Assembly: GCA_010645155.1 (NCBI GenBank)
Contig: JAAGOF010000081.1
Coordinates: 359,537 to 423,536 of the forward strand
Length of the DNA stretch: 64,000 bases
Reading direction: 5' to 3'
Source: Tigriopus japonicus
Taxonomy: Eukaryota; Arthropoda; Copepoda; Harpacticoida; Harpacticidae
Within the stretch, counting starts at the first letter, position 1, and each line of letters starts with the position of its first letter. The translations under genes were made by a program, and so were the position numbers. The notes below the pieces were generated by a model. The model did not search any database, was not told the origin of the DNA, and saw only the letters and a list, made by a program, of their open reading frames with translations. Of this stretch, positions 22,613 to 32,715 are shown in pieces.

Positions 22613-25600
22613 ATTTGAGTTTGTCACTGCAATAAATTGATTTGCCATTCCAATACACTTTGTTTACCATTCAAGCATTTATGTTTTTCATCCCAACACA
22701 CTTTCTTTACAATGCCAGCACATTTTTTTCCAATCTAGCGCATTTTGCTTGCCCCTTTTTCAGCCTAAAAAGCATCTTCTATTTGCTAAAATCTTCAAGC
22801 TTACCAATACTAGTTTCAACAACCCAGCACTCTCTTACATTAATTATAAGATTTTAATATCAGGATGTATAAGTGATGATTATTATAAGCGCTACTTTTG
22901 GTTGTTTATCTGAAATTGAAGGAAAGTTAACATAAAAGAAAGAAAAACGAAAGAGATGGGCCAAAAATGGTCACATTATTTTTCGTAACTAATGCCGGAG
23001 CTTTGAGCTCTAGCTCTGTTATGCTGAATTCTGCTAGAACAGTGTGACACTACTGTGTTTCTACTAATCCTACAAATCAAAGAAAATACGCCGAATTTCA
23101 CGATTTTCAGTTAAGTACAGCCAAAAACTTGTCAAAATGTTCTTCCCCATGGGAAAATGGGAATCCAGACTAAAATCAAGAAACAACTAGATTCAATACG
23201 CAAGATCAAGTGAAAAATGTAAGAATGAAAGCACCAAACACTGACACCGTTCCAAAACATCTGGAGCAAAAAATCCCACAGCATCAGAAATTTCTATTCT
23301 TGGAAAGATTCTTAACCTCCATATCAGAATCACAGACCAGCCCCAGACTTCTCAGTTCTAGCTAAGCAAGCAGACCGCCGTGACAGTGCGGAGATCCATG
23401 ACCTCTAGATGACGCAGGCTGTATTTTCTGGATTGATTGTGAGAACCAAATTTCAAGGATATTTGCCTTACAAACAGGGTAGTGCCCTTTATGACGTTCA
23501 TTATAACAGTCCTTTTTAGGAATGTTGTTAGGTAATCCCTCGTAGAGGACGGTTTTGGTGACGTCAGAAAAGAGATATTTCTGATTTATTTATCAATGCT
23601 TATACCTACCAAAACCAAAAGCAGGCATGCATTTTAAAGACTGAAATTTCACACCAAAGTTGAAAATTTCTCGTTTCAGAAACATTTTCAACTTATTTAC
23701 CTTATTTTTTCAATTTTCAATCACTCAACATTAAACAAATATTCAATTTAAATTTCAGAGTGAGTTCTGCTTGGTAAGAATTTTGTGGTCAGCTACTTTT
23801 TATTTCAAAAACTCCATCTTCTGACAAAAATGGCTTTGGAAAGAAGCCCTCTTAAATCCAATTTTTTAATGAAACACTGATTTATCCATTCTACGTTTAA
23901 AAAGCTGTATTTCTGTAGTTGGCGTTTTAGTTCCATCACCAATTCAAACTCTTTTTGAGACAAGTGCTACTTTGTGGCCCTTCTCAAGTTGTTGGTAGAC
24001 AAAGCTTGTAAATAGAAATTTGGTTACCTGTACTGTCTGACCAATTAAAAAAAAGAAAAATTGGAAAAAAATGTAATCCTTACTTTCAAGTTGGGAACGT
24101 AGGCAAATTTGGCTGGCAAAATCGGCTCTATTTACAACCCAAAATTGGATGTTTTTTTCCAAAAAGTGCTAGAATCATGCTAAAATGCTATGCAAAAATT
24201 TTCGATTCCAGAGCCTTTCAAATAATGCTAGAAAGATGCTAAAAATCAAGCAATACTAATCAAAATTCTGCGATGCTTTTGCCCTTGAAAAGATGCTAAT
24301 TTTCAGAAATTAGCATCAAAAAATGCTAGTTAGCCACACTGGCTCTCCGCCTTTCTCTTCTTAGAATCCCCGTTGCTCCACTTCTAAGATAAAAACCGAA
24401 AAAAGGCTAATTAAAGCCAAAAAACCACCAAAAAAGGGAAGAATATTTTCCGTAACTTATGCTTCACCAAAAATCCAAGAAAAAAGCTTAATTTGGCCTT
24501 TTCAAACCAAAATCTGAGCACCTTGCGCATCAACTATTACTCCCAAAGTGCAGAGAGTGATTTTTTAATTGTTTGGCTGGATTTTAGGTCGCTTTAATTA
24601 AGTTGGAAAAAGAAGGAAACACTGTAAGTGATAAAATAGAGCTCAAAGCTAAACATACTTTTTTTTATCTACATCTACATTGTCCATGTCATAGAGAAAG
24701 AAGCTTGCTTTAACCACAGAAGAGCATTATTGTGTCACGCTGATTCTGGCGGTGGGGGCACTGCCGACCGCTGCTAACGCTTCCCAAAGTCGGACAGGGA
24801 TGCCCGATCCGCGCAAACTTTGCCAAATTCGACGTGTACAGGACAGAGCATTACATTCTTTAAACTTACAAATCTTTAAATCTTTACTCCTTACTTGATA
24901 TGCAAGGGAAGCACAAAAACGTCGCTTTTAGATTTATTTGACATACACCTCGAAAAATATTTGTAAAAATGGAATAATCTTTGAAATGCATAATCCCAGT
25001 ACTTGCTTTGGGCGCAAAAAGTAATTGTTATTGAAAAATCTCAATAACATCAGCTGAAATGTAATCAATTACATTTTTTTTGAGTTCGATTTTAATTAGA
25101 TACAATTACATCAAAATGTTATTGCAATTATGCAATTATAATTGAAATCACAATTACATCACAGGTGTGGCCAAGTATGTCTCAAGGAAGAATGTATTTT
25201 AGAATACCCCTGGGTCTCATTACAATCAACATTCAAGGAAACCATGAGTACCAAATGGTCGCTCATTTTAGTGGAATGTTGATGTAAGCAGTTTTTCTTT
25301 TGTTCATCTTCGGAAGAATATAAGTCTGTTATTCAACTTATTCTCCCACGCCAGGGGTTGGGAATTTGTGGGTAGTTTTAGGTGAGACTAGAAGCAATGA
25401 GGAAGGTCCAAAATAGTGGGTCCAAGAGTCATCCGAACACTGAAGTGGTGGCTTGTGGTGAAGGTGACTTGGCCATTTATTTCATATTAAGTGTTATGTT
25501 TGCACTTTCGTAATTACTCTCTTGTAAAAGGTGATCAGATGATTGACGGACGATATTGAAGGAATTGACGTTTTGCATTAACACATAATTGTCTAAATTT

Positions 25601-25915
25601 AGTCTGTTCCATGTCTGGACAGCCTTTGTAATAAAATCCTTCGGATTGTTATGGCAAGTGCCTGGGATCAGTACTGCTTCAGCATGGAAAAATGTGAAGT
25701 ACGCGATGTTAGAAATGAAACTGGTCAAACGTCATGTTGCAGTTAAGGCAGCACTGTTGTTAGGTAACGAATTCATGGATTCGCTCAAGCCTCAAGCACC
25801 AGAGACGAGTCGTCTGTGTAGTTGAAAAGGGGAGGAGGTAAGTAGGTCTTGATCTAACTTGCGTGGCACCTAAAATCTTTTGATAATGTTTTAACGATTG
25901 GAAGAATGATAATCC
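22613..25915. other. long non-coding stretch, decayed repeats
   Basis: I see no gene. Decayed element ends are possible at 24170-24350 (many ATGCTA words, ending TTAGCCACACTGG) and at 25020-25170 (ATTACA words ending CACAGGTGTGGCCAAG), but I could not find partners for them. Short frames such as 25477-25728 are not recognisable. Confidence 0.35.
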
Positions 25916-25919
25916 GAGA

Positions 25920-26525
25920 CAGAAAATTGAGAAAGTGCGTTGTTTTCCATATCCACTGCCCCCATAAACAAGACAAGAAAAGTGTAACTTTAATCGCATG
26001 TCATAGATCTTGACCCATGTCTTCCTTGCACAAGCAGTTTGTTTCAAAATAAGACCATGCTAAATGAAGAAAAAACTCAAATTTATTCCTCTGCCTCGTA
26101 TACTTGCATATACCTTTTTCAACACGGACATTAATGACGGCTTTAATCGGCTTTCTCATTTTGCCCATGCCAAAAAAATGGATCAAAATCCGTCCCAGAA
26201 ACACTAAAACAGTACTCGCAGCTCGTAGTTCCACGTTGCCATTTTGGGATGGCGAATCAAGTCTCGCTTTTGAGCTAGAAAATTTAGGAAGTGCGTTGTT
26301 CTCCATATCCACTGCCCGCACAAAGAAGCCAAGTAAACGGAAACTTTAATCGCATGTCTTACGTATATCTTCACCCATGCCGTCTTTGTACAATCAGTTT
26401 TTTTTAAGTAAGACCATGCTGAATAAAGAGAATCCTCAAATTTATTACTCTACCTCGTAAGCCGCTTGCATCTATCTCTTTTCAACAGGGACGTTGGTGA
26501 CGGCTTTAATCAGTGTTTCTTCAAT
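25920..26525. repeat. tandem duplication, 356-bp spacing
   Basis: 25920-26160 and 26276-26520 are diverged direct copies. Shared words include GTGCGTTGTT, CCATATCCACTGCCC, ACTTTAATCGCATGTC and GACGGCTTTAATC. The right part of the first unit (26145-26240, CTCGTAGTTCCACGTTGCCA) recurs again at 26830-26930. The minus strand holds frames ending in a K-W-Q-R motif that also occurs at 26.9 and 32.5 kb. Confidence 0.8.
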
Positions 26526-26887
26526 CCCGCCCGGTCAACATTAAACCCAAAAACCCGCCCGGTCGACATTGAACCCGAAAACCCCGCAGGGTTTATGGTT
26601 ATGTTTAGTGTAAATGGCATGTCAATTGTATCAATATATGAGTAAAAATGTGATCCCTCAATTGAGATGAAAAGAATAGTTTCAGTGCGCATGAAAGAAA
26701 TGAAGACGTGATTGACAAATAATACAAATATTGTTGGGTAGAAGCAAGTGATGAAAATCTTGGTTGTTACAGTAGAGTGGGTGGGTCAGATTGAACAGGT
26801 CCTTCGTCAGGTCCCGTCGTTGTTGGCATTTCTCATTTTGACCATGCCAAATAACAATCGAACAAAATACGTCCTAGAAACATTAAA

Positions 26888-27342
26888 TCAGTACTTGTGG
26901 CTCGTAGTTCCACGTTGCCATTTTCGTACCAGATAAAATCCATTGTAGTCAATAGGCCTGAAACAAGCCAACTTCTTTTTTGGAGAAGCTATCCTTATCT
27001 TCGGCCATTGTTTTTTTTTGGTCCATTTCCCGTTTAGGTTCCGGTGGGTTGAGGATAGTTTTTCTTGGGTTGAACATTCTTCTACATGCTTGTTGTTTCC
27101 TCGACGTCTATGGAACAAAATACCTTGGATGACACAAGATATGTTTTGAACGCGGTGTGAACACGGCAATGTGGTTGGGTCCCGAGTATTGTTGGAAAGG
27201 GTCTACTCGTTGCTCTGAGATAACGCCAATCCCCACCAATCATCATCATCCAATAAATCTTGCCAGCAAATGGGCCCCTTGAAAAGCACCGTTTCGATAT
27301 CACATATTGTTTTTCTATATTTTGTTGTACAAGGAATGTCAA
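26888..27342 (-). pseudogene. decayed ORF of unknown family, copy 1
   Basis: Minus-strand frames include GPFAGKIYWMMMIGGDW, then (in a shifted frame) NHIAVFTPRS..HPRY, then LNGKWTKKKQWPKIRI and YNGFYLVRKWQRGTT. The order and motifs recur at 27817-28134 (K.YW, NHIAMF, HPRC) and at 32410-32715 (GQWP..IR, YDGITIVRTWQR). Frames are broken by shifts and stops. I do not recognise the family. It could be a host gene family or an accessory ORF of a dispersed element. Confidence 0.4.
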
Positions 27343-27816
27343 TCACCGTTTGACTGTGGTTCTTCAGAATGTTTTCTGCGCAAACTTTATGTTGGGGGTC
27401 ACGTTGGGCCCATCGCGCTCCTCCTCAAGCATATAAGATGGATCCATGACAGTTCTCAAGTGCGCTTTCAAGTGCAGTCGTGTGGTATCATGGACGGTTT
27501 ATTGTTCAACAACAACAAAAAGCGTGAGGTCTGTGCTCCATCAGGTTTACCCCATCAGGTACAAAATATCACAACTGGCTTTAGATATACCCTGCCTGAG
27601 GAGACTATGGTCCCAACGGAAGCAAGAACTTGTTAATGAATATGGCTTGAGACGTTGTACAAACTTAAGATTCTTAAAACTCAATTTATTTTTATTCGAA
27701 GTTTATCAACTGGCTATGTGATCATCACAGGGCTCCGTCAGTTGACTCAAATTGACGCAGCTCGAGACGAATCCATCTGTCGTCAAGGTTCTGGTTTGTT
27801 GAGGTTGTTTTATGGG

Positions 27817-28134
27817 TTAAACCTTCGGCTTCTTCATTTTCATGGTTGTTGACACCCCGTTTTCCCATGCATCAACACACCTCGGATGGCTCATGAGCTG
27901 CTTGGCAAACATGGCAATGTGATTGGTTCCTGCGTAGCATTTGAATGTGTCTTTTTTTGTTACCTTCTTTGACAATAATGCTTTGAGAACATCAATAATC
28001 GTCCAGTAGGTCTTAAGAACTAATGGACACCCTTGAATGGTCCGAAAGCACAGTTTAAATATCAGACATTTTTTAAAGTGGAACAAATGTCTATCAATAC
28101 TTGAATGTGGCTCCGAGTATGTTGAGTCCAACAT
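27817..28134 (-). pseudogene. decayed ORF of unknown family, copy 2
   Basis: A 105-codon minus frame with CPLVLKTYWTIIDVLKALL, AGTNHIAMFAKQL and SHPRCVDAWENG. It parallels the frames at 27082-27342 in motif order and spacing, so the two are diverged paralogues about 0.8 kb apart. The start Met at 28134 is only the first in frame. Function unknown. Confidence 0.35.
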
Positions 28135-28704
28135 ATCCCTCCTCCTCCCTCTCTATTCCGTCCAAAGTCTAGATTGAAGCTCCAGACATAATCTTACAAT
28201 TCCCGAAAAAACTGACGAAACATTAGTAGGTTCCTCCTGACCCTGGTACTGAGTCCCAAATTGCCTTGATAGCCTTTTTAGAGAACACTTAATACTGGGG
28301 CTTGAAATTTGTTAGACCTATCGAAATATCTCCGGTTAAGTAAGGACAAAAGGCCAGAACGGACGATAATGATATACCAGACCAAGTGCTGTTTTGATAA
28401 CAGAAGGCAATGCTTACTTTATCAACTCTTGCACCTCTATATGTACATTATACTGGATTACATTACCTTATTATAACCTCTACTCAATAGCGGGAAACTG
28501 AGAAAAGAACTTCAGATCTATTACTTCACACACCTAACAAAGTGAAGACAAGAGGTGCATATGACTTTGCCTACAACGGACTTGGATGATCAGAGAATGA
28601 ACTAAGATCAACCTGTTCACTTAAAGTAATGATCTCACCTCAGGCTCAACGAAAGCTTTGGTCAATCAATGAGTTCAACCAACAAAATCATATACTAATG
28701 ATCT
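28135..28704. other. no gene; contains one half of a local duplication
   Basis: 28625-28680 (ATGATCTCACCTCAGGCTCA and CAATCAATGAGTTCAAC) is repeated, diverged, around 28698-28712 plus 29201-29255, where it is split by the hAT-type element. Otherwise nothing recognisable. Confidence 0.5.
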
Positions 28705-28712
28705 CTTATCAG

Positions 28713-29200
28713 GAGAGGTGCAGATTTCTGGCAAATAAAACATGCCTTTTAGGCCCCAAAAATGGAAAATAAAAGAGTCCAAATTGGCAAATAAAATGGC
28801 AAATAAACAAGGAAATGGCAAATAAAATGGCAAATAGACACAAAAATTTACCAAAATATCGCAACAATGGCCATTAAATTTGGAAAATGAGCATTATGTT
28901 TCACCAACAATAAAGTGGAATGCAAGTATATGAGCATTAAAGAGAAACTATTTTTATTCTGTTGAATAATCAATTTATCCTTTAAACAAAAAAAATTTGG
29001 CAAACAAATATTTTTCCAATATTTGAACAAAAACGACAATTTTTGCATTGATTTGACCAAAAAACGACTAATTTTGTATTTATTTGCCCCAAAATGGCAA
29101 ATGAAATGAAAAATGGCAAATAAACTTTAAAAGCTAACAAATAGCAAATAAACATGTTTTTGGGCATAAAAATATTATTTGCCTGAAATCTGCACCCCTA
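28713..29200. mobile_element. 488-bp hAT-type non-autonomous element
   Basis: Left end GAGAGGTGCAGATTTCTGGC and right end (reverse complement) TAGGGGTGCAGATTTCAGGC are inverted copies. CTTATCAG flanks both sides (28705-28712 and 29201-29208), an 8-bp target duplication as in the hAT superfamily. The interior is rich in GGCAAATAAA words. The paralogous site near 28629-28650 lacks the insert. No transposase. Confidence 0.8.
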
Positions 29201-29399
29201 CTTATCAGGCTCAACGTAAACTTTGATCAATCAATGAGTTCAACAACCATAGCTTTGGGTTCTAGCTGGTTGATTATTCTTTATGTGCCATCCCAATCAC
29301 CACTGACCTTGCAGTGAGGTGCTGAAATCGCCCAAAAGAGTCATTTCCCTCAAGTCTTGTGCGGAACACCCTCCCCTCTAGATTAAAAGTAGAGCGCGG

Positions 29400-29535
29400 G
29401 GAAATATTTTTCTTCCGTGGAGCAGAAATTCTAGACGTTCGGAGGAGTAGCGTGAGTGGACGATCACGGGTATTAAACATCACTGTGAAACGTATGGGAT
29501 TTCTGCTCCACAGCGAAAAAAACGACGTTTCTGAG
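29400..29535. mobile_element. small MITE, copy 2 of the 6.3-kb family
   Basis: Left TTTTTCTTCCGTGGAGCAGA and right (reverse complement) TTTTCGCTGTGGAGCAGAAA are paired. The arm motif GTGGAGCAGAAAT and the core resemble 6298-6432. Overlapping frames on both strands here are by-products of the palindrome. Confidence 0.65.
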
Positions 29536-29901
29536 GCAAAAGATGGATCTCGAAGATTTCTATTTTAGGATTATTATTTTGTTCGCTCAGTTATTTTAGT
29601 TGGATATAAGGAGGTTTAAAAACTAAAGTTGACAAAAAATGGAAATAAAAAAATCAATTTCCTCGAACAAATGCATGCATTACTCAGACTCTTGATAAGC
29701 TATTGCGTGTTGTGTGCAGAACCAGAGCAAGAAAATTATAGAGATATATGATAGGAGTCAATATGCAACACGAAAGAGAAAATGGAGGAAAAGTACTAGA
29801 AATTAGGGTTTCAAAAATTTAAAATTTAAGTCGAAAAAGGGAAAATCTATTATAGAAGTTTGTGTTGTACTACTACGATCGAAATACGGGAAACCGGGAT
29901 A

Positions 29902-30108
29902 ATAACCCGGACGTTATGTGCACTTATTCAAATGGCTCAAGAATACCAAAGTATAGCAAAAATAACGTTGCTCGAGTATAGTTTCCGTACATAAGCTGTG
30001 TTTGAAAGGCAGCTGATGTACAGAGACTATACTCGAGCAGAGTTATTCATACACTACTTTGGTATACTTGAGCAATTTGAATTAGTGCACCTAACATTCG
30101 GGCTAATG
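29902..30108. mobile_element. 207-bp palindromic MITE
   Basis: Two arms of about 95 bp are imperfect reverse complements: GTGCACTTATTCAAATGGCT on the left against GTGCACTAATTCAAATTGCT read from the right, with CTCGAGTATAGT in both. The loop is about 20 bp. There is no coding capacity and the target duplication is unclear. Confidence 0.7.
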
Positions 30109-31010
30109 TAGAAGAGGTTTATTGTATGGAGACAGTGTTTCCGGAGTTTGGTGGCCAGAAATCACTAAAAAAATTGGAAACCGCTAGATTTTCCCACCAG
30201 ATTTTTTTCCCAAAAAGAGAAAATCACTAGAATTTATAAATCAAACCACTAGATTTTTTCCCTATAAAGTAGTATAGTAATTCACACGATTTTGGATGCC
30301 CCTGTAATTAAACCAATTATGGTAGTGCACACAACAACCCCTGTAAATTATGACGAGCGTATAAATAAACGAACTCGAAATAATTTGAACTTCTTCGTTA
30401 ACCAAAAGAGGTATATATTTTTTCACTTAAGTGGACTGTATAAAACACGTCGCAGATAACAAAGAATTCAGAGCTACAGCCAAAATGAGGTGTTTACTCG
30501 AACAGATATCAAAAGCAACTTGTCGCATCTTTGTCTTTTGATACACATGTAAACTCTTGACAACATCTGTAAAACATATTTATGAAAATTGCATAAGTTG
30601 TGAACACATATGGCAGGCACATTCTATAAAATAAACAGAAAATTGACCCCAAAAGAAGACAAGCAGTCAAGATAAAAGTGATGGATTAAGTGGTAGAGAA
30701 ATGGAACTGGAGAAAGACATTCAAGCAAAGCATACAAGGATCTGAAGAAAGGCAAACATAAAACCAAAATGTCCAAGGAATTTACAATCCCTAATTTCCG
30801 GTCCGACATGTAATGACCCACAAGTGGCATAATTTCGAAAAAAAGCAGGTGTACAACAAACATGAAAGAACAAAGAAACCTCAAAAGAAGTGAAGGGTAA
30901 CATTTTTAATTGCATAATTGAAATAAATTAATCACTAAATTGAGATGACGCAATAACTTCCATGCATGACTCATCATCATGTGGAAAAGAGCAGAACATG
31001 AATGAACAAA
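30109..31010. other. no gene; short direct repeat
   Basis: Contains a decayed CACTAGATTTTTTCCC-type repeat at 30170-30260. A 45-bp direct repeat (ACAAAGAAACCTCAAAAGAA at about 30869 and again at about 31006) is spaced about 137 bp. No gene. Confidence 0.5.
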
Positions 31011-31038
31011 GAAACCTCAAAAGAAGTGACAGTCAGCA

Positions 31039-31811
31039 TTGTTTAATTCCATGTCATTGGAAAATGAAGTCAATGAAACAATGATTAACAAATTAGAAGT
31101 GTCTATCCCAACTACGGAAAGAGCGTTGTTTGTCAACGCAACCCTCTCAATTGTCGTAAAGGACAATGGTCCATATCCCACTCGTTTAACCTTAACTGCT
31201 AATTCCCAAAGAATCCATGGAACACATGAGGAATGGAAAGCAAGGGTGGGACAATAAGGAGGAAGGGATGACATGCATTTGCCCCCTGGATATTTGGAAT
31301 CCAGAAAATCCAGAAAGTGTCTTCTCTCCCACAATCCCGGACACTAATCTAAATAAATTGTAATGGTGAAAAAAAGCAATAAAAGAAGTAATGGACAGTC
31401 AAGTGTCAATTTTTGGTTTAATGTTTCAGCTAGTTATGATTACCAGGAGGAAGGTATTGATTTTATTGACCAAGTATTGGTTAGATTAGAAATGCAGGCG
31501 ACGAAAAATACAAACTCTAGCGAATTTGTTTTAAATACGAAAAAATGGGACTGCAAGAAATAGCTCAATTCACACCCGAAGAAGCAAAAATGATAGCAAA
31601 CGAAGAATCCCGAGGGATTAAACCGCTGCTTCTAAAATACAAGCGCTTTACTATGATGGTCCTGACCTGTTTGATTTTGTCTAACATTATTATATTCCTT
31701 GGAAGAGCAACAACAACGTCCAATAGTTATGTTGACAACTTGATCTCCTTTCTCCAAGACCATTTCAATACCACAGACCAACTCGTAAATAAAGGAAAAC
31801 GCTCAACATGA
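31039..31811 (+). other. cluster of three small plus-strand frames, unknown
   Basis: The frames are 31039-31257 (TLSIVVKDNGPYPTRLTLTA), 31363-31563 (SVNFWFNVSASYDYQEEG) and 31545-31811 (88 codons). The last has charged N-terminal residues and one hydrophobic span (FTMMVLTCLILSNIIIFLG), so it could be a small membrane protein. They converge on the minus-strand polymerase-like fragment at 31936-32268. If that is a Polinton relic, these could be remnants of its other genes, but I recognise none of them. Confidence 0.3.
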
Positions 31812-31935
31812 AAATACCGACATGCGTTTTTATTGATTCAAGCATAACATCACACTAAAGGTTAGGGAACAAGTAACAAACATGAACAATTAAACGCAAA
31901 AGGAACAGGTAGGGAAATTGTCCGGAATCTCCGAA

Positions 31936-32268
31936 CTACCGTGAGTGAACTCCGCAAGATAAAACATAACGCTTATCATCATAGCTGGAAAAGGCCAATT
32001 TGTTGGTGCGAACAATGTGCATTAAATGGTTTTTACTTTGAATGGAAAATTGCTGGACGGAGATGGAAGAGATAGTTTCTAAACATTTTTCGAAATGGGT
32101 TAGGGGAATCTTATTTTTGGAAGTTCTAGCCACACCTTTGCACCGAATTGTGTCCTTGAAACCTTCTGTCTCAAAAGCGTAACGTTTTGAGCGCAGCCCA
32201 ATAAATCTTGTCACCAATTTAGACCCGGTTTCAGATTTGAAGTAGCCCAATCGAGATTTATTTGCCAA
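31936..32268 (-). pseudogene. Polinton/Maverick-like DNA polymerase B, C-terminal fragment
   Basis: A 110-codon frame carries, in order, YFKSETGSKLVTRFIGLRSK, a KGV motif (RCKGVAR), NKIPLTHFEKCLE and NKLAFSSYDDKRYVL. I recognise this order as the C-terminal region of the protein-primed family-B DNA polymerases of Polinton/Maverick elements and related adintovirus-type elements. Polymerase motifs A-C are not present, so only the end survives, preceded by retroelement sequence at 32.4 kb. The assignment rests on remembered motifs and needs a profile search. Confidence 0.6.
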
Positions 32269-32409
32269 AGAAGCCTAGGGATGATTGGGATCAAAATTGG
32301 ACGTGTCGAGAATGGGTAAAAGCCTTTGAAAGGGATTACTCAAATAAGGGGTAGAGATGAACAAACTGTCCGTGTCACGTGTCCCCGTATCCGTGTTCTT
32401 CATTTGGCA

Positions 32410-32715
32410 TTATTTAAGATCCTTTTCAAGGCTTAATACAGACGCCTCATGTCCATGGCCGACATGCTCAGTGTAAATTCCTTTTTTGGGCGGTTCCGAT
32501 TCGCGTTGCCACGTTCGTACAATCGTTATGCCGTCGTATTCATAGGCTTGCGGGACCCGAGCCGTGGCCTGAACCTTAATGGAACCGGATGTGACCCGAA
32601 AATGTTTGCCAAAGCGAATATTCATTGGTGGCCATTGACCGGTTCTCTTCTTGCGATCACGATGATTCTCCACGTTGGGCGTTGATGTTGATGGCATCGA
32701 GGTTGAACGAGCCAT
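32410..32715 (-). pseudogene. unknown ORF related to the 26.9-kb fragment
   Basis: A 101-codon minus frame with RKKRTGQWPPMNIRFG, YEYDGITIVRTWQRE and a GHGHEASVLS tail. The QWP..I+ and YDG...VR.WQR spacing matches 26888-27050, so a family with at least three copies exists in the window. No known domain is recognised. It abuts a BEL/Pao RT fragment and could be part of another insertion. Confidence 0.35.

Noticed and set aside
23039..24350. A 1.3-kb hAT element bounded by CAGTGTG..CACACTG
   Set aside because: Short end similarity without a target duplication or further pairing.
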